A DNA stretch of 64,000 nucleotides from Sphingomonas sp. Leaf67 (lineage in GTDB: Bacteria; Pseudomonadota; Alphaproteobacteria; Sphingomonadales; Sphingomonadaceae), in assembly GCF_001421965.1 (NCBI RefSeq), contig NZ_LMLP01000021.1:362362-426361 (forward strand), in the 5' to 3' direction. Positions 8,417 to 20,200 of this stretch are shown piece after piece. A program made the position numbers and the translations under genes. The notes below the pieces were generated by a model, which made no database searches, was not told where the DNA came from, and saw only the letters and a list, made by a program, of their open reading frames with translations. The first letter of the stretch is position 1, and every line of letters begins with the position of its first letter.

Positions 8417-9253
8417 ATGAAACGGACACGGTGGTCCCGCGGGTGGACGGCACGAACATTGACGGTACTGATCGTGGTCGGGCCGATGCTGGTGATCCTG
8501 ATCGCGGCGATTTATGCCGTCGTGACGTCACCCGACGACATGACATGGGCCCGTCGGCACGCCGGGGTGCGGACCGAGGTGCCGACCTGGCAGGTCCAAC
8601 TGGTCGCCTTGCCACCATTACTGTTCGTGTCCGGACTGCTGCTCTGGTGGCTCGGCAAGTCGATATTGCGGGCTTATCGCGAGAACCGCGATGGCGCTTG
8701 CGCCGATGCAGGCAGCGGCATGGATGCCGCGCTGCTAGTGCCGGGCGAGGTCATTTGGTGGCAAGGGAAACAGGGCTGGCGTAGCCTGACCTCGACGCGG
8801 TTGACCGTGCTTGGCCTGTTTGCAGTCGGTTTGACCGGTATTCTGCTGATGCTGTGGTCGGTCGGGACCGGCGATGTCCATCCCTGGCTCAGGACGTTCT
8901 GGTTTGTCTTTGTCCTGTTTGTCTTTTCCGGTCCGTTGGGCATGGCGATCCTCCACGGCCCAGAAGCGATGCAGCAGCTATGGTATGACAGCTTCGGAAC
9001 GATGGCGGTGACCGACCGACGGGTCATCTGGATCGCGCCATCGAACGGGTTCGTGTACCGGGAGATCGCTGGCGGCGATCTGGTCGAGGCCGGGCTGGTC
9101 GAGGGAAACGACGCGCGCGGCTGGATCGCGCTGGTCGAACGGCGCGGGACCGACAACGTAAACGAAATCGATGCCCGCGGTGTGCCGGAGCCAATGGCGG
9201 CATTGTCGGCCCTCGGCTCACTCATGCGGCAAGGGACGGTCGCGACGCCTTGA
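8417..9253 (+). CDS. Membrane protein of unknown function with PH-like C-terminal domain
   Basis: Encodes 278 residues. Hydrophobic segments occur at about residues 15-36, 61-80, 127-147 and 158-178. The C-terminal 90 residues are soluble and beta-rich, with MAVTDRRVIWIAPSNGFVYREI, which resembles the bacterial PH-like domain core (TxxRvi). A cytoplasmic PH-like domain tethered to four helices is a familiar but poorly characterised arrangement. It converges on the glycosyltransferase gene that follows and has no co-directional partner. Confidence 0.65.
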   Translation: MKRTRWSRGWTARTLTVLIVVGPMLVILIAAIYAVVTSPDDMTWARRHAGVRTEVPTWQVQLVALPPLLFVSGLLLWWLGKSILRAYRENRDGACADAGSGMDAALLVPGEVIWWQGKQGWRSLTSTRLTVLGLFAVGLTGILLMLWSVGTGDVHPWLRTFWFVFVLFVFSGPLGMAILHGPEAMQQLWYDSFGTMAVTDRRVIWIAPSNGFVYREIAGGDLVEAGLVEGNDARGWIALVERRGTDNVNEIDARGVPEPMAALSALGSLMRQGTVATP

Positions 9254-9283
9254 TCCGCCATGCCGGTCGACGGCACGATCGCG

Positions 9284-10288
9284 CTATTTTCCGGCGGGCG
9301 GGCGGTAGAAGCGGGACAGCGCATATTCGTTGCGGCCGCGATTGGTCTTGACCGCCAGACGCTGCATCACGTCGCGTAGGCCCATCTTCGACAGCATCAG
9401 TTGCGTGGCGACGATCGAGCCGCGCAGCGTCATTTTTTCGGCGAGCGATCGGCGGGCGAGAAGCCGTGCCGTCCGATCGTCGCCCTGCAACCAGTGGACG
9501 ACCGCTGCCCGGGCGAGGCCGCCGGCGATCTTCTTGGATCGCGGCATGTAATAGGGCGCGAGGACGCCGTGGCGGTCGATGACATCCGCGTTAGCCCCGC
9601 TCGATAGCGCATCGACAAAGGCGTCGTGGCCGACCGCCGAATAGAGTTCATGCTCGGCGAATTTGGGGGCGGAGGCGTTGACGCCGTCGCGGAACAGGAA
9701 CCGCCGGTACAACAGCCGATCGACATAGCCGAAATCGCCGATCCGGCTCATCCGCCGGAACAGGTCGGTTGCCTGCGCCACCCGGAAGAACGGGCGATAG
9801 CCGCCCGCCGCGAGATAGGCCGAGCGGCGGAACATGACCTCGCCGTGCGATATCCCGAACCCGGTGACCATCGGTCCCTTGCGGATCGCTGCGGCGGGTT
9901 GGACGACATACCCCTTGCCGCCCTCCTCGACATTTTCGATCGCGCAGCCGACGGCGACGACGTCGGGATGCGCGAGCAGGAAGTCGCGTTGCGCGCGCAA
10001 CCGTCCCGGCAGACTCTCGTCGCCTGCGCCATGGACGGCGATGAAGTCGGTGTCGGCGGCCGCGCAGGCCGCTGCCATCGTTGCGGTAAACCCCGTATTC
10101 GGTTGCGCGATCACCGTCAGGTTCGGTGCCGACAGCGCGCGAAGTTCGGCCAGCGTATCGTCGCGCGAACCGTCATCGATGGCGACGATCCGCACATCGT
10201 CGCAATCCTGCGACAGCAGCGATTCGATCGATGGCCGGACCCGGCTGGCCCGATTGTGGAACACCGTGATGACCGTGATGCTCGCCAT
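9284..10288 (-). CDS. Family 2 glycosyltransferase
   Basis: A 334-residue GT-A-fold protein beginning MASITVITVFHNRASRVRPS. It shows the nucleotide-sugar site AIDDGSRDDT. The next acidic site reads FIAVHGAGDESLPGRLRAQ, in place of the more usual DDD/DAD box, so the metal-binding motif is atypical (HGAGDE). After the catalytic half comes a C-terminal region with GGYRPFFRVAQATDLFRRM. It likely adds a sugar to a surface glycan, with donor and acceptor unknown. The start is the second ATG of the frame, where family similarity begins. It lies just downstream of acnA but beyond a terminator-like hairpin. Confidence 0.85.
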   Translation of the reverse strand: MASITVITVFHNRASRVRPSIESLLSQDCDDVRIVAIDDGSRDDTLAELRALSAPNLTVIAQPNTGFTATMAAACAAADTDFIAVHGAGDESLPGRLRAQRDFLLAHPDVVAVGCAIENVEEGGKGYVVQPAAAIRKGPMVTGFGISHGEVMFRRSAYLAAGGYRPFFRVAQATDLFRRMSRIGDFGYVDRLLYRRFLFRDGVNASAPKFAEHELYSAVGHDAFVDALSSGANADVIDRHGVLAPYYMPRSKKIAGGLARAAVVHWLQGDDRTARLLARRSLAEKMTLRGSIVATQLMLSKMGLRDVMQRLAVKTNRGRNEYALSRFYRPPAGK

Positions 10289-10320
10289 GGTCCGTCCCCC
10301 CCTGCCCCCGCACACGAAAC

Positions 10321-10350
10321 GGGCCGCGCCTCCGGTCGGAGACGCGGCCC
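10321..10350 (-). terminator. Terminator-like hairpin after acnA
   Basis: GGGCCGCG-CTCC pairs with GGAG-CGCGGCCC around a GGTC loop with one mismatch. Read on the minus strand it follows the aconitase stop and precedes GTTTCGTG, a weak T run. Confidence 0.6.
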
Positions 10351-10373
10351 GCCCTAGCCGTCAAGTGGCGCGC

Positions 10374-13049
<2,676 letters not shown>

Positions 13050-13545
13050 GCGGATCCTTCCCAGTTGGTCGCGGGCGGGATCGATCGGCCGAAGGCCGTC
13101 GACGTGCATGCCGCCGCGGGAGGTTATCGAGCTGTACCGGTGCGCCTTAGCAACCGTATAAAGCCGGGGGAAGTGGTTGAATCCGTCGGACAGGGGGTCG
13201 ATGGACGACTTTTAGTCCATCACAAATGCTTTCGCTTTGCAATAGCGATAATCTCCGTTTTGTCGGGGTAGAGCGGGGTTTGAATAGGCCCCTCCCTTTT
13301 CAGGGTTTCTGGGCGGACGCCTCAGGTTATGACGGAACCCCGCCGTACCCCCGCGCAGGCGGGGGTCCAGGGCGGCACACGCAACTCGTTGTTCTGCTTG
13401 GTCCTGGACCCCCGCCTGCGCGGGGGTACGCTGGACGAGGGGTGCCGAATTTTCGCAGCGGTTTCCCTCCCATCGCGGGGAGATAGTCCTTTCCTACAGC
13501 GTAGACGTTCCCTTAACGTTCCGTCACAATCTCGGGGGATGGGCG
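13050..13545. other. Intergenic region between acnA and the HTH gene
   Basis: About 500 bases without a convincing gene. It must hold the acnA promoter on the minus strand. The notable content is the inverted REP-like pair given separately. A short AT-richer stretch near 13200-13270 is a plausible promoter zone, but I cannot pick boxes with confidence. Confidence 0.6.
13345..13429. repeat. Inverted REP-like pair
   Basis: A 27-base unit at 13345-13371 (GTACCCCCGCGCAGGCGGGG followed by GTCCAGG) is repeated as a perfect inverted copy at 13403-13429, with about 31 bases between. Each unit is itself palindromic around GCGCAGGC. This is a repetitive extragenic palindrome of a kind repeated with variation elsewhere in the window. 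Confidence 0.85.
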
Positions 13546-14151
13546 ATGGCGGAATATCGGGTGCGGCATGACGGGTGGACGCCGCAGCGGCAGCGGGCGT
13601 TCCTGCGGGCGTTGAGCGAGACGGGATCGGTGCGCGACGCCTGTGCGCGGGCGCAGATTTCGACGGCCTCCGCTTATCGGATGCGCGACCGGTCGGCGGC
13701 GTTCGACCGGGCGTGGCGGCGGGCGCTGGCCAAGGTCGCGCCGACGATCGAGCAGGCGGCCTATGAACGCGCGGTGCTGGGGTGGGAGGAGCCGGTCTGG
13801 CATGGCGGCAAGATCGTCGGGCATCGGCGGCGCTATTCGGACGGGCTGTTGCGGTTGCTGCTGACGCGCGGCGTGTCCGCCGGGTCGGAGGACCCGGAGG
13901 ACCGGCCGTTGAAGGGCGGATGGGACCGTGCGACGCAGGCAGAGACCGATGCGATGCTGCTCGCCAATCTCCGCGGGTTGAAGCGCCGGATGGAGACCGA
14001 GGCGGCGCGCAAGGCCTTGCCCGCGGCGGCCCCGGTCGCCACCACGGCACCGACACAGACGGGGAATAACGATGCAGGTGACGCGGATCGGGGGACGGCG
14101 CGTGCTGTTCGTCATGGCGACGGACCACGAATATGGACCCTGTCTGGCTGA
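13546..14151 (+). CDS. Helix-turn-helix domain protein of unknown function
   Basis: Encodes up to 201 residues. The N-terminal 60 residues, WTPQRQRAFLRALSETGSV followed by DACARAQISTASAYRMR, read as a helix-turn-helix of the type found in phage terminase small subunits and sphingomonad regulators. Helical segments follow (APTIEQAAYERAVLGWEEPV). The last 26 codons or so overlap the following nucleosidase gene by 80 bases and look like an out-of-frame reading of it, so the functional protein probably ends near residue 175. It could regulate its neighbour or be a phage remnant. Confidence 0.6.
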   Translation: MAEYRVRHDGWTPQRQRAFLRALSETGSVRDACARAQISTASAYRMRDRSAAFDRAWRRALAKVAPTIEQAAYERAVLGWEEPVWHGGKIVGHRRRYSDGLLRLLLTRGVSAGSEDPEDRPLKGGWDRATQAETDAMLLANLRGLKRRMETEAARKALPAAAPVATTAPTQTGNNDAGDADRGTARAVRHGDGPRIWTLSG

Positions 14152-14662
14152 ACGCTTCGTGCCGGTCATTACCGGGGTCGGGCCGGTCGAGGCGGCGATC
14201 GGCACGACTCAGGCGCTGGCCGGGATGACGGACCTGCCCGATCTGGTCGTGTCGATCGGATCGGCGGGGTCGCGGCGGTTGCCGCTCGGGTCGATCTGGC
14301 AGGTCGCCAGCGTGTCGTGGCGCGACATGGATGCGACGCGGATCGGCGTGCCGAAAGGGGTGACGCCCTTTGCCGATCATCCCGCCGAACTGCCGCTGGC
14401 GACGCCGCTCGACTGGCCGGTGGCGCGGCTGTCGACCGGGGCGGATATCGTCGGCGGTGACGCGTATGACGCGATCGATGCCGAGTTGGTCGATATGGAG
14501 ACGTTCGCGGTGCTGCGTGCCTGCGGGCGGTTCGGGGTGCCGGTGATGGGGTTGCGTGGGGTTTCGGACGGGCCGGGCGAGCTGGAAGCGCTGGGCGGGT
14601 GGACGGCGATGCTTGGGGTGCTCGACGAACGGCTGGCGGTGGCGGTGGATTTGCTGCGGTAG
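14072..14662 (+). CDS. Nucleoside phosphorylase superfamily (MTA/SAH nucleosidase-like) protein
   Basis: A 196-residue protein. It starts with a beta strand RVLFVMATDHEYGP, then VITGVGPVEAAIGT and DLVVSIGSAGSRRLPLG, all typical of the PNP/MTAN fold. The signature VDMETFAVLRACGRFGVP carries the purine/ribose-binding Met-Glu. It therefore probably cleaves a nucleoside-type substrate, perhaps S-adenosylhomocysteine or methylthioadenosine. The ATG at 14072 has GGGGA upstream and lies inside the preceding gene; a later ATG would delete the first strand. It is slightly short for the family. Confidence 0.82.
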   Translation: MQVTRIGGRRVLFVMATDHEYGPCLAERFVPVITGVGPVEAAIGTTQALAGMTDLPDLVVSIGSAGSRRLPLGSIWQVASVSWRDMDATRIGVPKGVTPFADHPAELPLATPLDWPVARLSTGADIVGGDAYDAIDAELVDMETFAVLRACGRFGVPVMGLRGVSDGPGELEALGGWTAMLGVLDERLAVAVDLLR

Positions 14663-14676
14663 AAGGAAGATCAGGG

Positions 14677-14832
14677 TTCACGCGAAGGCGCGGAGACGCG
14701 GAGGAGTTGCGTTCCGGGTGAGCGCTCGCGAACGGGAGACGGAATTATCCGTTGCCAGCGAGCGAGAGGCCGCTGGCGCGGGTACGGTCACCCCGGACGT
14801 AACCCCTCCGCGTCTTCGCGCCTTCGCGTGAA
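14677..14832. repeat. 28-bp inverted repeat flanking about 100 bases
   Basis: TTCACGCGAAGGCGCGGAGA at 14677-14696 (arm runs to 14704) is repeated inverted at 14805-14832 with one mismatch. The arms consist of repeating GCG-AG-style pentamers. The space between holds no open frame of note. Related 'acgcgaag' repeats flank genes in many proteobacteria. It separates the nucleosidase from the converging lactonase and could act as a terminator. Confidence 0.75.
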
Positions 14833-14843
14833 CCGACTTTTCC

Positions 14844-15920
14844 CTACGCCTTGTCGAGAAACACCACGCCGGGAATGGCCAGCCGCGCCGGCGTCGGGCG
14901 TACCGGGCCGTCGACGGTCACGTCGAACACCGCCACGGTGCCGCTGCGTTCGTTGGCGACCAGCAACTGGCCGGTTTCCTCCAGCAACAGGAAGAAGCGC
15001 GGCCAGTCGCCGCCGCAGTCGATATGCTGGACGAGCGTCGCGGTGCCGTCTTCGGCGAGGTCGAACACCGCGATGCTGTTATGGCCGCGGTTCGAGGCGA
15101 AGAGACGACGGCCGGCGCTGTCGATGGCGATGTGGGCGGCCTGCGACTGCCCCGTCCAGCCGGGCGGGAGCAGCGAAATGGTGGCGCGGGTGGTGAAGCT
15201 GCCATCGGCCTGAGCATCCAGCGTGACCAGCGTGTTGGCCAGTTCGGTGACGACATAGGCCATCGTCAGCGTCGGGTGATAGGCCATATGGCGCGGGCCG
15301 GCGCCGGGCGGTGCGCGCCATGCCACCACCGGCTCGGCGATCTCGCCGCTGTCGAGCGGATAGGCGAAGATGGTGTCCGCGCCGAGGTCGACCGAATGGC
15401 AGAAGCGATCGTTCGGGGTGAAGCCGACCCAGTGGGCGTGCGGGGCGCCCTGCCGATCCTTGTTCGGGCCGGTACCGCTATGGCGGCGGACGATCGGCGG
15501 CTGCGGCAGGCCGGCGGCGAGCGGGTAGAGCGCGACGGTACCCGACGAATAATTGGCGACGGCGAGCAGATTGCCGCGATGGTTGAGCGCGACGTGGCAG
15601 GGATCGTCGCCGCCGCTGGGCAGATCGGCGAAGATCTTGCCCTGATGATCGGTGGCGATCAGCCGGCCGGCGGCCGACTCGCGGACCAGATACCGCATCG
15701 CGCCGCGCGATACACCGAACGAAATGTTGGTGAGCGCGGTGTCGGCGGTGCCGACGCTCCAGCCGGTGCCGCGCGCGGGGAGCGCGTACAGGCCTTTTCC
15801 GCCCGGCCTGGCATAGGTGCCGGCGATCAGGTCCGGCCCACGCCCGGCCGCCCGGACGGGGACGGCGGCGAGCGTGGCGGTGGCGGCCATGCCGGCCAAG
15901 AGCGTGCGTCGGGTGATCAT
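14844..15920 (-). CDS. Lactonase family protein (6-phosphogluconolactonase-like beta-propeller), exported
   Basis: A 358-residue protein with an export signal MITRRTLLAGMAATATLAAVP that carries a twin-arginine-like RR followed by a hydrophobic run and an AxA cleavage site. The rest is a seven-bladed beta-propeller with repeats such as DPCHVALNHRGNLLAVANYS, PRHMAYHPTLTMAYVVTEL and IAIDSAGRRLFASNRGHNS, typical of YbhE-type 6-phosphogluconolactonases. Because it is exported, cytoplasmic pentose-phosphate work is doubtful. A periplasmic lactone hydrolase is more likely. The substrate is not known. Confidence 0.8.
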   Translation of the reverse strand: MITRRTLLAGMAATATLAAVPVRAAGRGPDLIAGTYARPGGKGLYALPARGTGWSVGTADTALTNISFGVSRGAMRYLVRESAAGRLIATDHQGKIFADLPSGGDDPCHVALNHRGNLLAVANYSSGTVALYPLAAGLPQPPIVRRHSGTGPNKDRQGAPHAHWVGFTPNDRFCHSVDLGADTIFAYPLDSGEIAEPVVAWRAPPGAGPRHMAYHPTLTMAYVVTELANTLVTLDAQADGSFTTRATISLLPPGWTGQSQAAHIAIDSAGRRLFASNRGHNSIAVFDLAEDGTATLVQHIDCGGDWPRFFLLLEETGQLLVANERSGTVAVFDVTVDGPVRPTPARLAIPGVVFLDKA

Positions 15921-15955
15921 CCCGACGCTATGCCCGTGGCTGGACGTGCGCGCAA

Positions 15956-16483
15956 TCAGGCGGGGGCGAACACGCCACAGGCGATGCGCCCGCCCGAATT
16001 GCCCGACGGATCGGTCTTGTAGTCGTCGGCATTGGCGTGGATGACGAAGGCCGCGCCATCGACGTCGAGCAGACCGTCCATCGTGCCGGCGGGCAGCTCG
16101 ACGGTGACCGATCCGGTGCCATCTGCACCGATCGTCAGGTTGGGCGCGTCGCCGGCATGTGGACCGGCGGGATTGCTGGTGCCGTGCTGCTTCGACGTCG
16201 GGTTCCAGTGACCGCCGGCGGTGGTGAAGTCGGGCGCATCGCAGCGGCCGATGGTGTGGACGTGCGCACCATGGACACCGGCGGGCATGCCGCGCGCGTC
16301 GACGCGGATCTGGATGCCGTTCGCGGTCTGCGTGGCGGTGACGGTGCCGACATCGGCACCGGCTGCGGTGCGGAGCGGCGCGGTGGCGCTGCGCCCGGCG
16401 GCGCTGCCCGATCCGGCGGTGGTGGTGGTGCAGCCGGCAAGCGCGGCGGCGGCGACGGCGGTCAGGATGGTGGCACGCAGCAT
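15956..16483 (-). CDS. sodC: Copper/zinc superoxide dismutase, lipoprotein form
   Basis: A 175-residue protein with a lipoprotein signal, ALAGC (Cys18). Copper and zinc ligands are visible: HGAHVHTIGRCDAPDF, GGHWNP, the zinc loop with HGTSNPAGPHAGDAPN, and FVIHANADDY. The C-terminal GGRIACGVF supplies the second Cys of the conserved disulphide. It disproportionates superoxide at the cell envelope. The start at 16483 gives the signal peptide. It lies downstream of a metallopeptidase gene in the same direction. Confidence 0.93.
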   Translation of the reverse strand: MLRATILTAVAAAALAGCTTTTAGSGSAAGRSATAPLRTAAGADVGTVTATQTANGIQIRVDARGMPAGVHGAHVHTIGRCDAPDFTTAGGHWNPTSKQHGTSNPAGPHAGDAPNLTIGADGTGSVTVELPAGTMDGLLDVDGAAFVIHANADDYKTDPSGNSGGRIACGVFAPA

Positions 16484-16540
16484 GATCGGAATTCCCTGTA
16501 ATCTCGGGGACGCAATGATCGGGAGCGCCCGGCGGTTCCT

Positions 16541-17347
16541 TTACTGAGGCATCGGTCCGGCGAGCAGCAGCGGGTCGATGCGCGCATCGTGCCACTTCAT
16601 GCCCCAGTGGAGATGCGGGCCGGTGGCGCGGCCGGTCGCGCCGATCGCCCCGACGACCTGCCCCTGCGTGACCCGGTCGCCGACCGCCACGTCGATGCGC
16701 GACAGGTGCAGGAACGCGCTGTTCAATCCCATGCCGTGGTCGATCATCAGCAAATTGCCTTCGAGAGTGAAGGGCGTAGCGGCGGCGAGGATGACGACAC
16801 CGTCGGCGGGCGCGGCGACGGGCGTGCCGGACGGGCGGGCAACGTCGACGCCCGAATGATAGGCGCCGGGTTCGCCGGCATAGATACGCTGCGCTCCGAA
16901 CAGGCCGGAGATACGCCCCCGGACCGGCCAGACGAACCGCTGTCGCCAGCCCTGCGCATCGGTCACCCGGTCGCGCGCGGCGGCGATCTGCGCCAGTTCG
17001 GGGGCGCGGCGGCGCTGGAATTCGGGAGTGGGCTGCGACACGCGCGGCAGGGTCGTCAGGCGCTCGATCCGCCATGCGCGCGGGGCGATGGTCAGGGGGC
17101 GGACCAGCCGGCGGCCATCGGGCAGGGTCGCGACCAGCGTGGCGGCGGGGCCGGCGTCGCGGTCGAACGCGATCAGGAACGCGCCGTCGGGCGCGACCGC
17201 CACCGGCTGTCCGTTCAGGGTCAGGGTCGTGCCGGGCGGAACCTGTCCGGTCATCGCCGCCCCCTGCCCCGGCGATCCGGCCAGCATGATCGGGGGCGCG
17301 GGTGCGGGCTGGACCGCCACCAGCAGCGTGGCGGCGAACGCGATCAC
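16541..17347 (-). CDS. M23 family (LytM-type) metallopeptidase, exported
   Basis: A 268-residue protein with an N-terminal signal, MIAFAATLLVAVQPAPA. An Ig-like N-terminal region is followed by a LytM domain from about residue 140. Zinc site motifs are AYHSGVDVARP (HxxxD) and GPHLHWGMKW (HxH). It likely cleaves or binds peptidoglycan cross-links in the periplasm. Its start overlaps the stop of the upstream DUF2093 gene by 4 bases in an ATGA arrangement, so the two are translationally coupled. Confidence 0.88.
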   Translation of the reverse strand: MIAFAATLLVAVQPAPAPPIMLAGSPGQGAAMTGQVPPGTTLTLNGQPVAVAPDGAFLIAFDRDAGPAATLVATLPDGRRLVRPLTIAPRAWRIERLTTLPRVSQPTPEFQRRRAPELAQIAAARDRVTDAQGWRQRFVWPVRGRISGLFGAQRIYAGEPGAYHSGVDVARPSGTPVAAPADGVVILAAATPFTLEGNLLMIDHGMGLNSAFLHLSRIDVAVGDRVTQGQVVGAIGATGRATGPHLHWGMKWHDARIDPLLLAGPMPQ

Positions 17348-17541
17348 TGCGGGGCCATCGCCTTCGTCGATGCCTCGGCGTCGATATAGGGTTCCTGCCG
17401 CGCCGCGCTCCAGTAGCGCAGTTCGTCGAGCGGGATACGCGCGCCGGTGACCGCGCAGGTCACGAAGTCGCCATCGACCAGCACCCGGAAATTGTTCGTC
17501 AGATAGTGCAGCTTGGCGGGGCGGCTTTCGGTTGTCAGCAT
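17344..17541 (-). CDS. DUF2093 protein
   Basis: A 65-residue protein, MLTTESRPAKLHYLTNNFRV and onwards, with the DUF2093 core that includes CAVTGARIPLDELRYW. This small family is conserved in alphaproteobacteria and often sits near xseA, as here (15 bases downstream of it). It has no signal peptide or membrane helix. Function is unknown; a CxxTG-type single Cys is not enough to infer metal binding. It overlaps the M23 peptidase gene by 4 bases. Confidence 0.85.
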   Translation of the reverse strand: MLTTESRPAKLHYLTNNFRVLVDGDFVTCAVTGARIPLDELRYWSAARQEPYIDAEASTKAMAPQ

Positions 17542-17556
17542 CGATCGGGTCCGGTT

Positions 17557-18930
17557 CTACAGCAAGGTGGGTTGCGCGGGCGAGACATAGGCGCGGCCAG
17601 GGGTGCGCTCAACCTTCGCGTCCAGCGCGCCGTCGCCGAAGTGGAGTTGCAGCGCGCCCGCCGCGCGCGCTTCGGCGGCCGACGTCACCGTCTTGCCGGT
17701 GGCGCGGGCGGTGACGCGGACATAGCCTTTTTGCAGGAGATTGTCGGGATCGACCTGCGCCAGCATCCGCGCCGTCCCCTCGAACTGCGCGCGGGCCTGC
17801 GCCAGCCGCTGGGTCAGCATCGCTGGCCTGAGCGCATGGCCATGGCGGTCGAGATTGCGGCGCGCGGTCGCGACCCGGCGTTCGAGCGCCAGCGACAGGC
17901 GGGCGGCGACATCGTCGAGCCGCTGGCGCTGCGGCCCCAGCAGCGCGTCGCGGCGCGGCATGACGCGGACCAGCGCCGCCAGCTGCTCGGTCCCGCGTTC
18001 ATGATAGCGGCGGACGATCCGCTGGGTGCGCAGCGACAGCGTGGCGATGGTGTGCGCCAGTTCGGCGCGGACCGGTACCGCGATCTCGGCGGCGGCGGTC
18101 GGCGTCGGCGCGCGCAGATCGGCAGCGTGATCGCACAACGTCGTATCGGTTTCGTGGCCGACCGCAGAGATGACCGGGATCGGCGAGGCGGCGACCGCGC
18201 GCACCACGATCTCTTCGTTGAACGACCACAAATCCTCGATCGAGCCGCCGCCGCGTGCGACGATCAGCAGGTCGGGGCGGCGGACCGGTCCGTCCTCCGG
18301 CAGCGCGCTGAAGCCCTGCACTGCCGCAGCGATCTCCGCCGCCGAGCCTTCGCCCTGCACCTTGACCGGCCAGACGATGACATGGGTCGGGCAGCGATCC
18401 TCCAGCCGGTGGAGGATGTCGCGGATGACCGCGCCGGTGGGCGAGGTGACGATGCCGATGGTGCGCGGCAGGAACGGCAGGCGGCGTTTCTTCGCCGGGT
18501 CGAACAGCCCCTCGCCCGCCAGCTTACCTTTAAGCTTTTCGAGCAGCGCCATCAGCGCGCCTTCACCGGCCAGTTCCATCCGGTCGATCACGATCTGATA
18601 GCGCGAGCGGCCGGGATAGGTGGTCAGCTTGCCGCTGGCGATCACCTCGACACCGTCCTGCGGCGTGAACGGCAGGCTGCCCGCCGAGCCACGCCACATT
18701 ACCCCGTCGATCAGCGCCGAATCATCCTTCAGGCACAGATAGACATGGCCCGACGACGCGCGCTTGTAGCCCGAAATCTCACCGCGCAGGCGGACGCGGC
18801 CGAATTCGCCCTCGACCATGCGCTTGAGGCGACCGGCCAGTTCGGACACGCTTTCGGGCGCGGCGTTGTCGCCGGGCTGTTGCTCGGCTACGAGCCGGCT
18901 CGACTGAAAACCGGGGAAGCGATCGTCCAT
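17557..18930 (-). CDS. xseA: Exodeoxyribonuclease VII large subunit
   Basis: A 457-residue protein. The N-terminal OB-fold begins [20 protein letters not shown] and continues [18 protein letters not shown], which binds single-stranded DNA. The catalytic region includes [19 protein letters not shown] and [17 protein letters not shown], and [19 protein letters not shown] follows; all are hallmark motifs of XseA. A long helical region with many Arg/Gln comes next. With XseB it degrades ssDNA to acid-soluble oligonucleotides during repair. The start ATG overlaps the divergent purD ATG by 2 bases, with AGGA placed 5 bases upstream on this strand. Confidence 0.95.
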   Translation of the reverse strand: MDDRFPGFQSSRLVAEQQPGDNAAPESVSELAGRLKRMVEGEFGRVRLRGEISGYKRASSGHVYLCLKDDSALIDGVMWRGSAGSLPFTPQDGVEVIASGKLTTYPGRSRYQIVIDRMELAGEGALMALLEKLKGKLAGEGLFDPAKKRRLPFLPRTIGIVTSPTGAVIRDILHRLEDRCPTHVIVWPVKVQGEGSAAEIAAAVQGFSALPEDGPVRRPDLLIVARGGGSIEDLWSFNEEIVVRAVAASPIPVISAVGHETDTTLCDHAADLRAPTPTAAAEIAVPVRAELAHTIATLSLRTQRIVRRYHERGTEQLAALVRVMPRRDALLGPQRQRLDDVAARLSLALERRVATARRNLDRHGHALRPAMLTQRLAQARAQFEGTARMLAQVDPDNLLQKGYVRVTARATGKTVTSAAEARAAGALQLHFGDGALDAKVERTPGRAYVSPAQPTLL

Positions 18931-20197
18931 GAATGTCCTGTTGATCGGATCGGGTGGGCGCGAACATGCGCTGGCGTGGAAGCTGGCGCGTTCGCCGCTC
19001 CTAGGTACGCTTTATGCCGCACCGGGCAACCCCGGCATCGGCAACCACGCGACGCTGGTGCCGCTGGACGTGAACGATCACGCCGCGGTGGTGCGGTTCT
19101 GCGTCGAACGGACGGTCAGGCTGGTGGTGGTCGGGCCCGAAGCGCCGCTGGTCGCGGGGCTGGCCGACGATCTGCGGGCGGCGGGCATCGCGACCTTCGG
19201 CCCGTCGGCGGCGGCCGCGCAGCTCGAAGGATCGAAGGGCTATACCAAGGACCTGTGCCGCGAGGCCGATATCCCGACCGCCGGCTATGTCCGCGTCACC
19301 GACCTAGACAGCGGGATCGCCGCGCTGTCCCCCTTCTCGCTGCCGGTGGTCATCAAGGCCGATGGTCTGGCGGCGGGCAAGGGCGTGACGATCGCGATGG
19401 ACCGGACCGAGGCGGAGGACGCGCTGGCCGCGATCTTCGACAAGCCCGGCGGCGAGGCGGTGATCGAGGAGTTTCTGAGCGGCGAGGAAGCCAGCCTGTT
19501 CGTGCTGACCGACGGCGTGTCGCTGATGCCGTTCGGATCGGCGCAGGACCACAAGCGCGTCGGCGACGGCGATGTCGGGCCGAATACCGGCGGCATGGGT
19601 GCCTATTCGCCGGCCCCCGTACTGACGCCCGCGCTGGAGCAACTGGCGATCGACACGATCGTCCGGCCGACCGTCGCGGCGATGGCGGCGCGCGGCACGC
19701 CCTATTCGGGGGTGCTCTATGCCGGGCTGATGCTGACCGATCGGGGCCCCAAGCTGATCGAATATAATGCGCGGTTCGGCGATCCCGAATGTCAGGTGCT
19801 GATGGCGCGGCTCGACAGCGATCTGTTGCCACTGTTGCTGGCGGTGGCCGAGGGTCGGCTGGCGGAAGCGGAAGCGCCGGTATTTTCGAACGACAGCGCG
19901 CTGACGGTGGTCATGGCCGCGCCCGGCTATCCGGGGACGCCCGAGACCGGCAAACCGATCGGCGGGATCGATGCGGCCGAGGCGGCAGGCACGACCGTGT
20001 TCCACGCGGGAACCCGGATGGGCGATGCGGGCGTTGTCACTGCCGGAGGCCGGGTGCTGGCCGTCACCGCGCGCGGGGCGACCGTCACCACCGCACAGGC
20101 GGCGGCGTATCGCGGCGTCGATGCGCTGGACTTCCCCGGTTTTTGCCGCCGCGACATCGGCTGGCGCGAAGTCGCACGTGAGAATGGGCAGGATTAG
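18929..20197 (+). CDS. purD: Phosphoribosylamine-glycine ligase (GAR synthetase)
   Basis: A 422-residue protein catalysing the second step of de novo purine synthesis. It begins [20 protein letters not shown], the canonical N-terminus. ATP-grasp elements follow: [39 protein letters not shown] and [11 protein letters not shown], which hold the ATP and metal contacts. The start lies head-to-head with xseA and overlaps its start codon, with GGGGAAG upstream at a usable distance. A HhH-domain gene follows after 3 bases. Confidence 0.96.
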   Translation: MNVLLIGSGGREHALAWKLARSPLLGTLYAAPGNPGIGNHATLVPLDVNDHAAVVRFCVERTVRLVVVGPEAPLVAGLADDLRAAGIATFGPSAAAAQLEGSKGYTKDLCREADIPTAGYVRVTDLDSGIAALSPFSLPVVIKADGLAAGKGVTIAMDRTEAEDALAAIFDKPGGEAVIEEFLSGEEASLFVLTDGVSLMPFGSAQDHKRVGDGDVGPNTGGMGAYSPAPVLTPALEQLAIDTIVRPTVAAMAARGTPYSGVLYAGLMLTDRGPKLIEYNARFGDPECQVLMARLDSDLLPLLLAVAEGRLAEAEAPVFSNDSALTVVMAAPGYPGTPETGKPIGGIDAAEAAGTTVFHAGTRMGDAGVVTAGGRVLAVTARGATVTTAQAAAYRGVDALDFPGFCRRDIGWREVARENGQD

Positions 20198-20200
20198 AGC

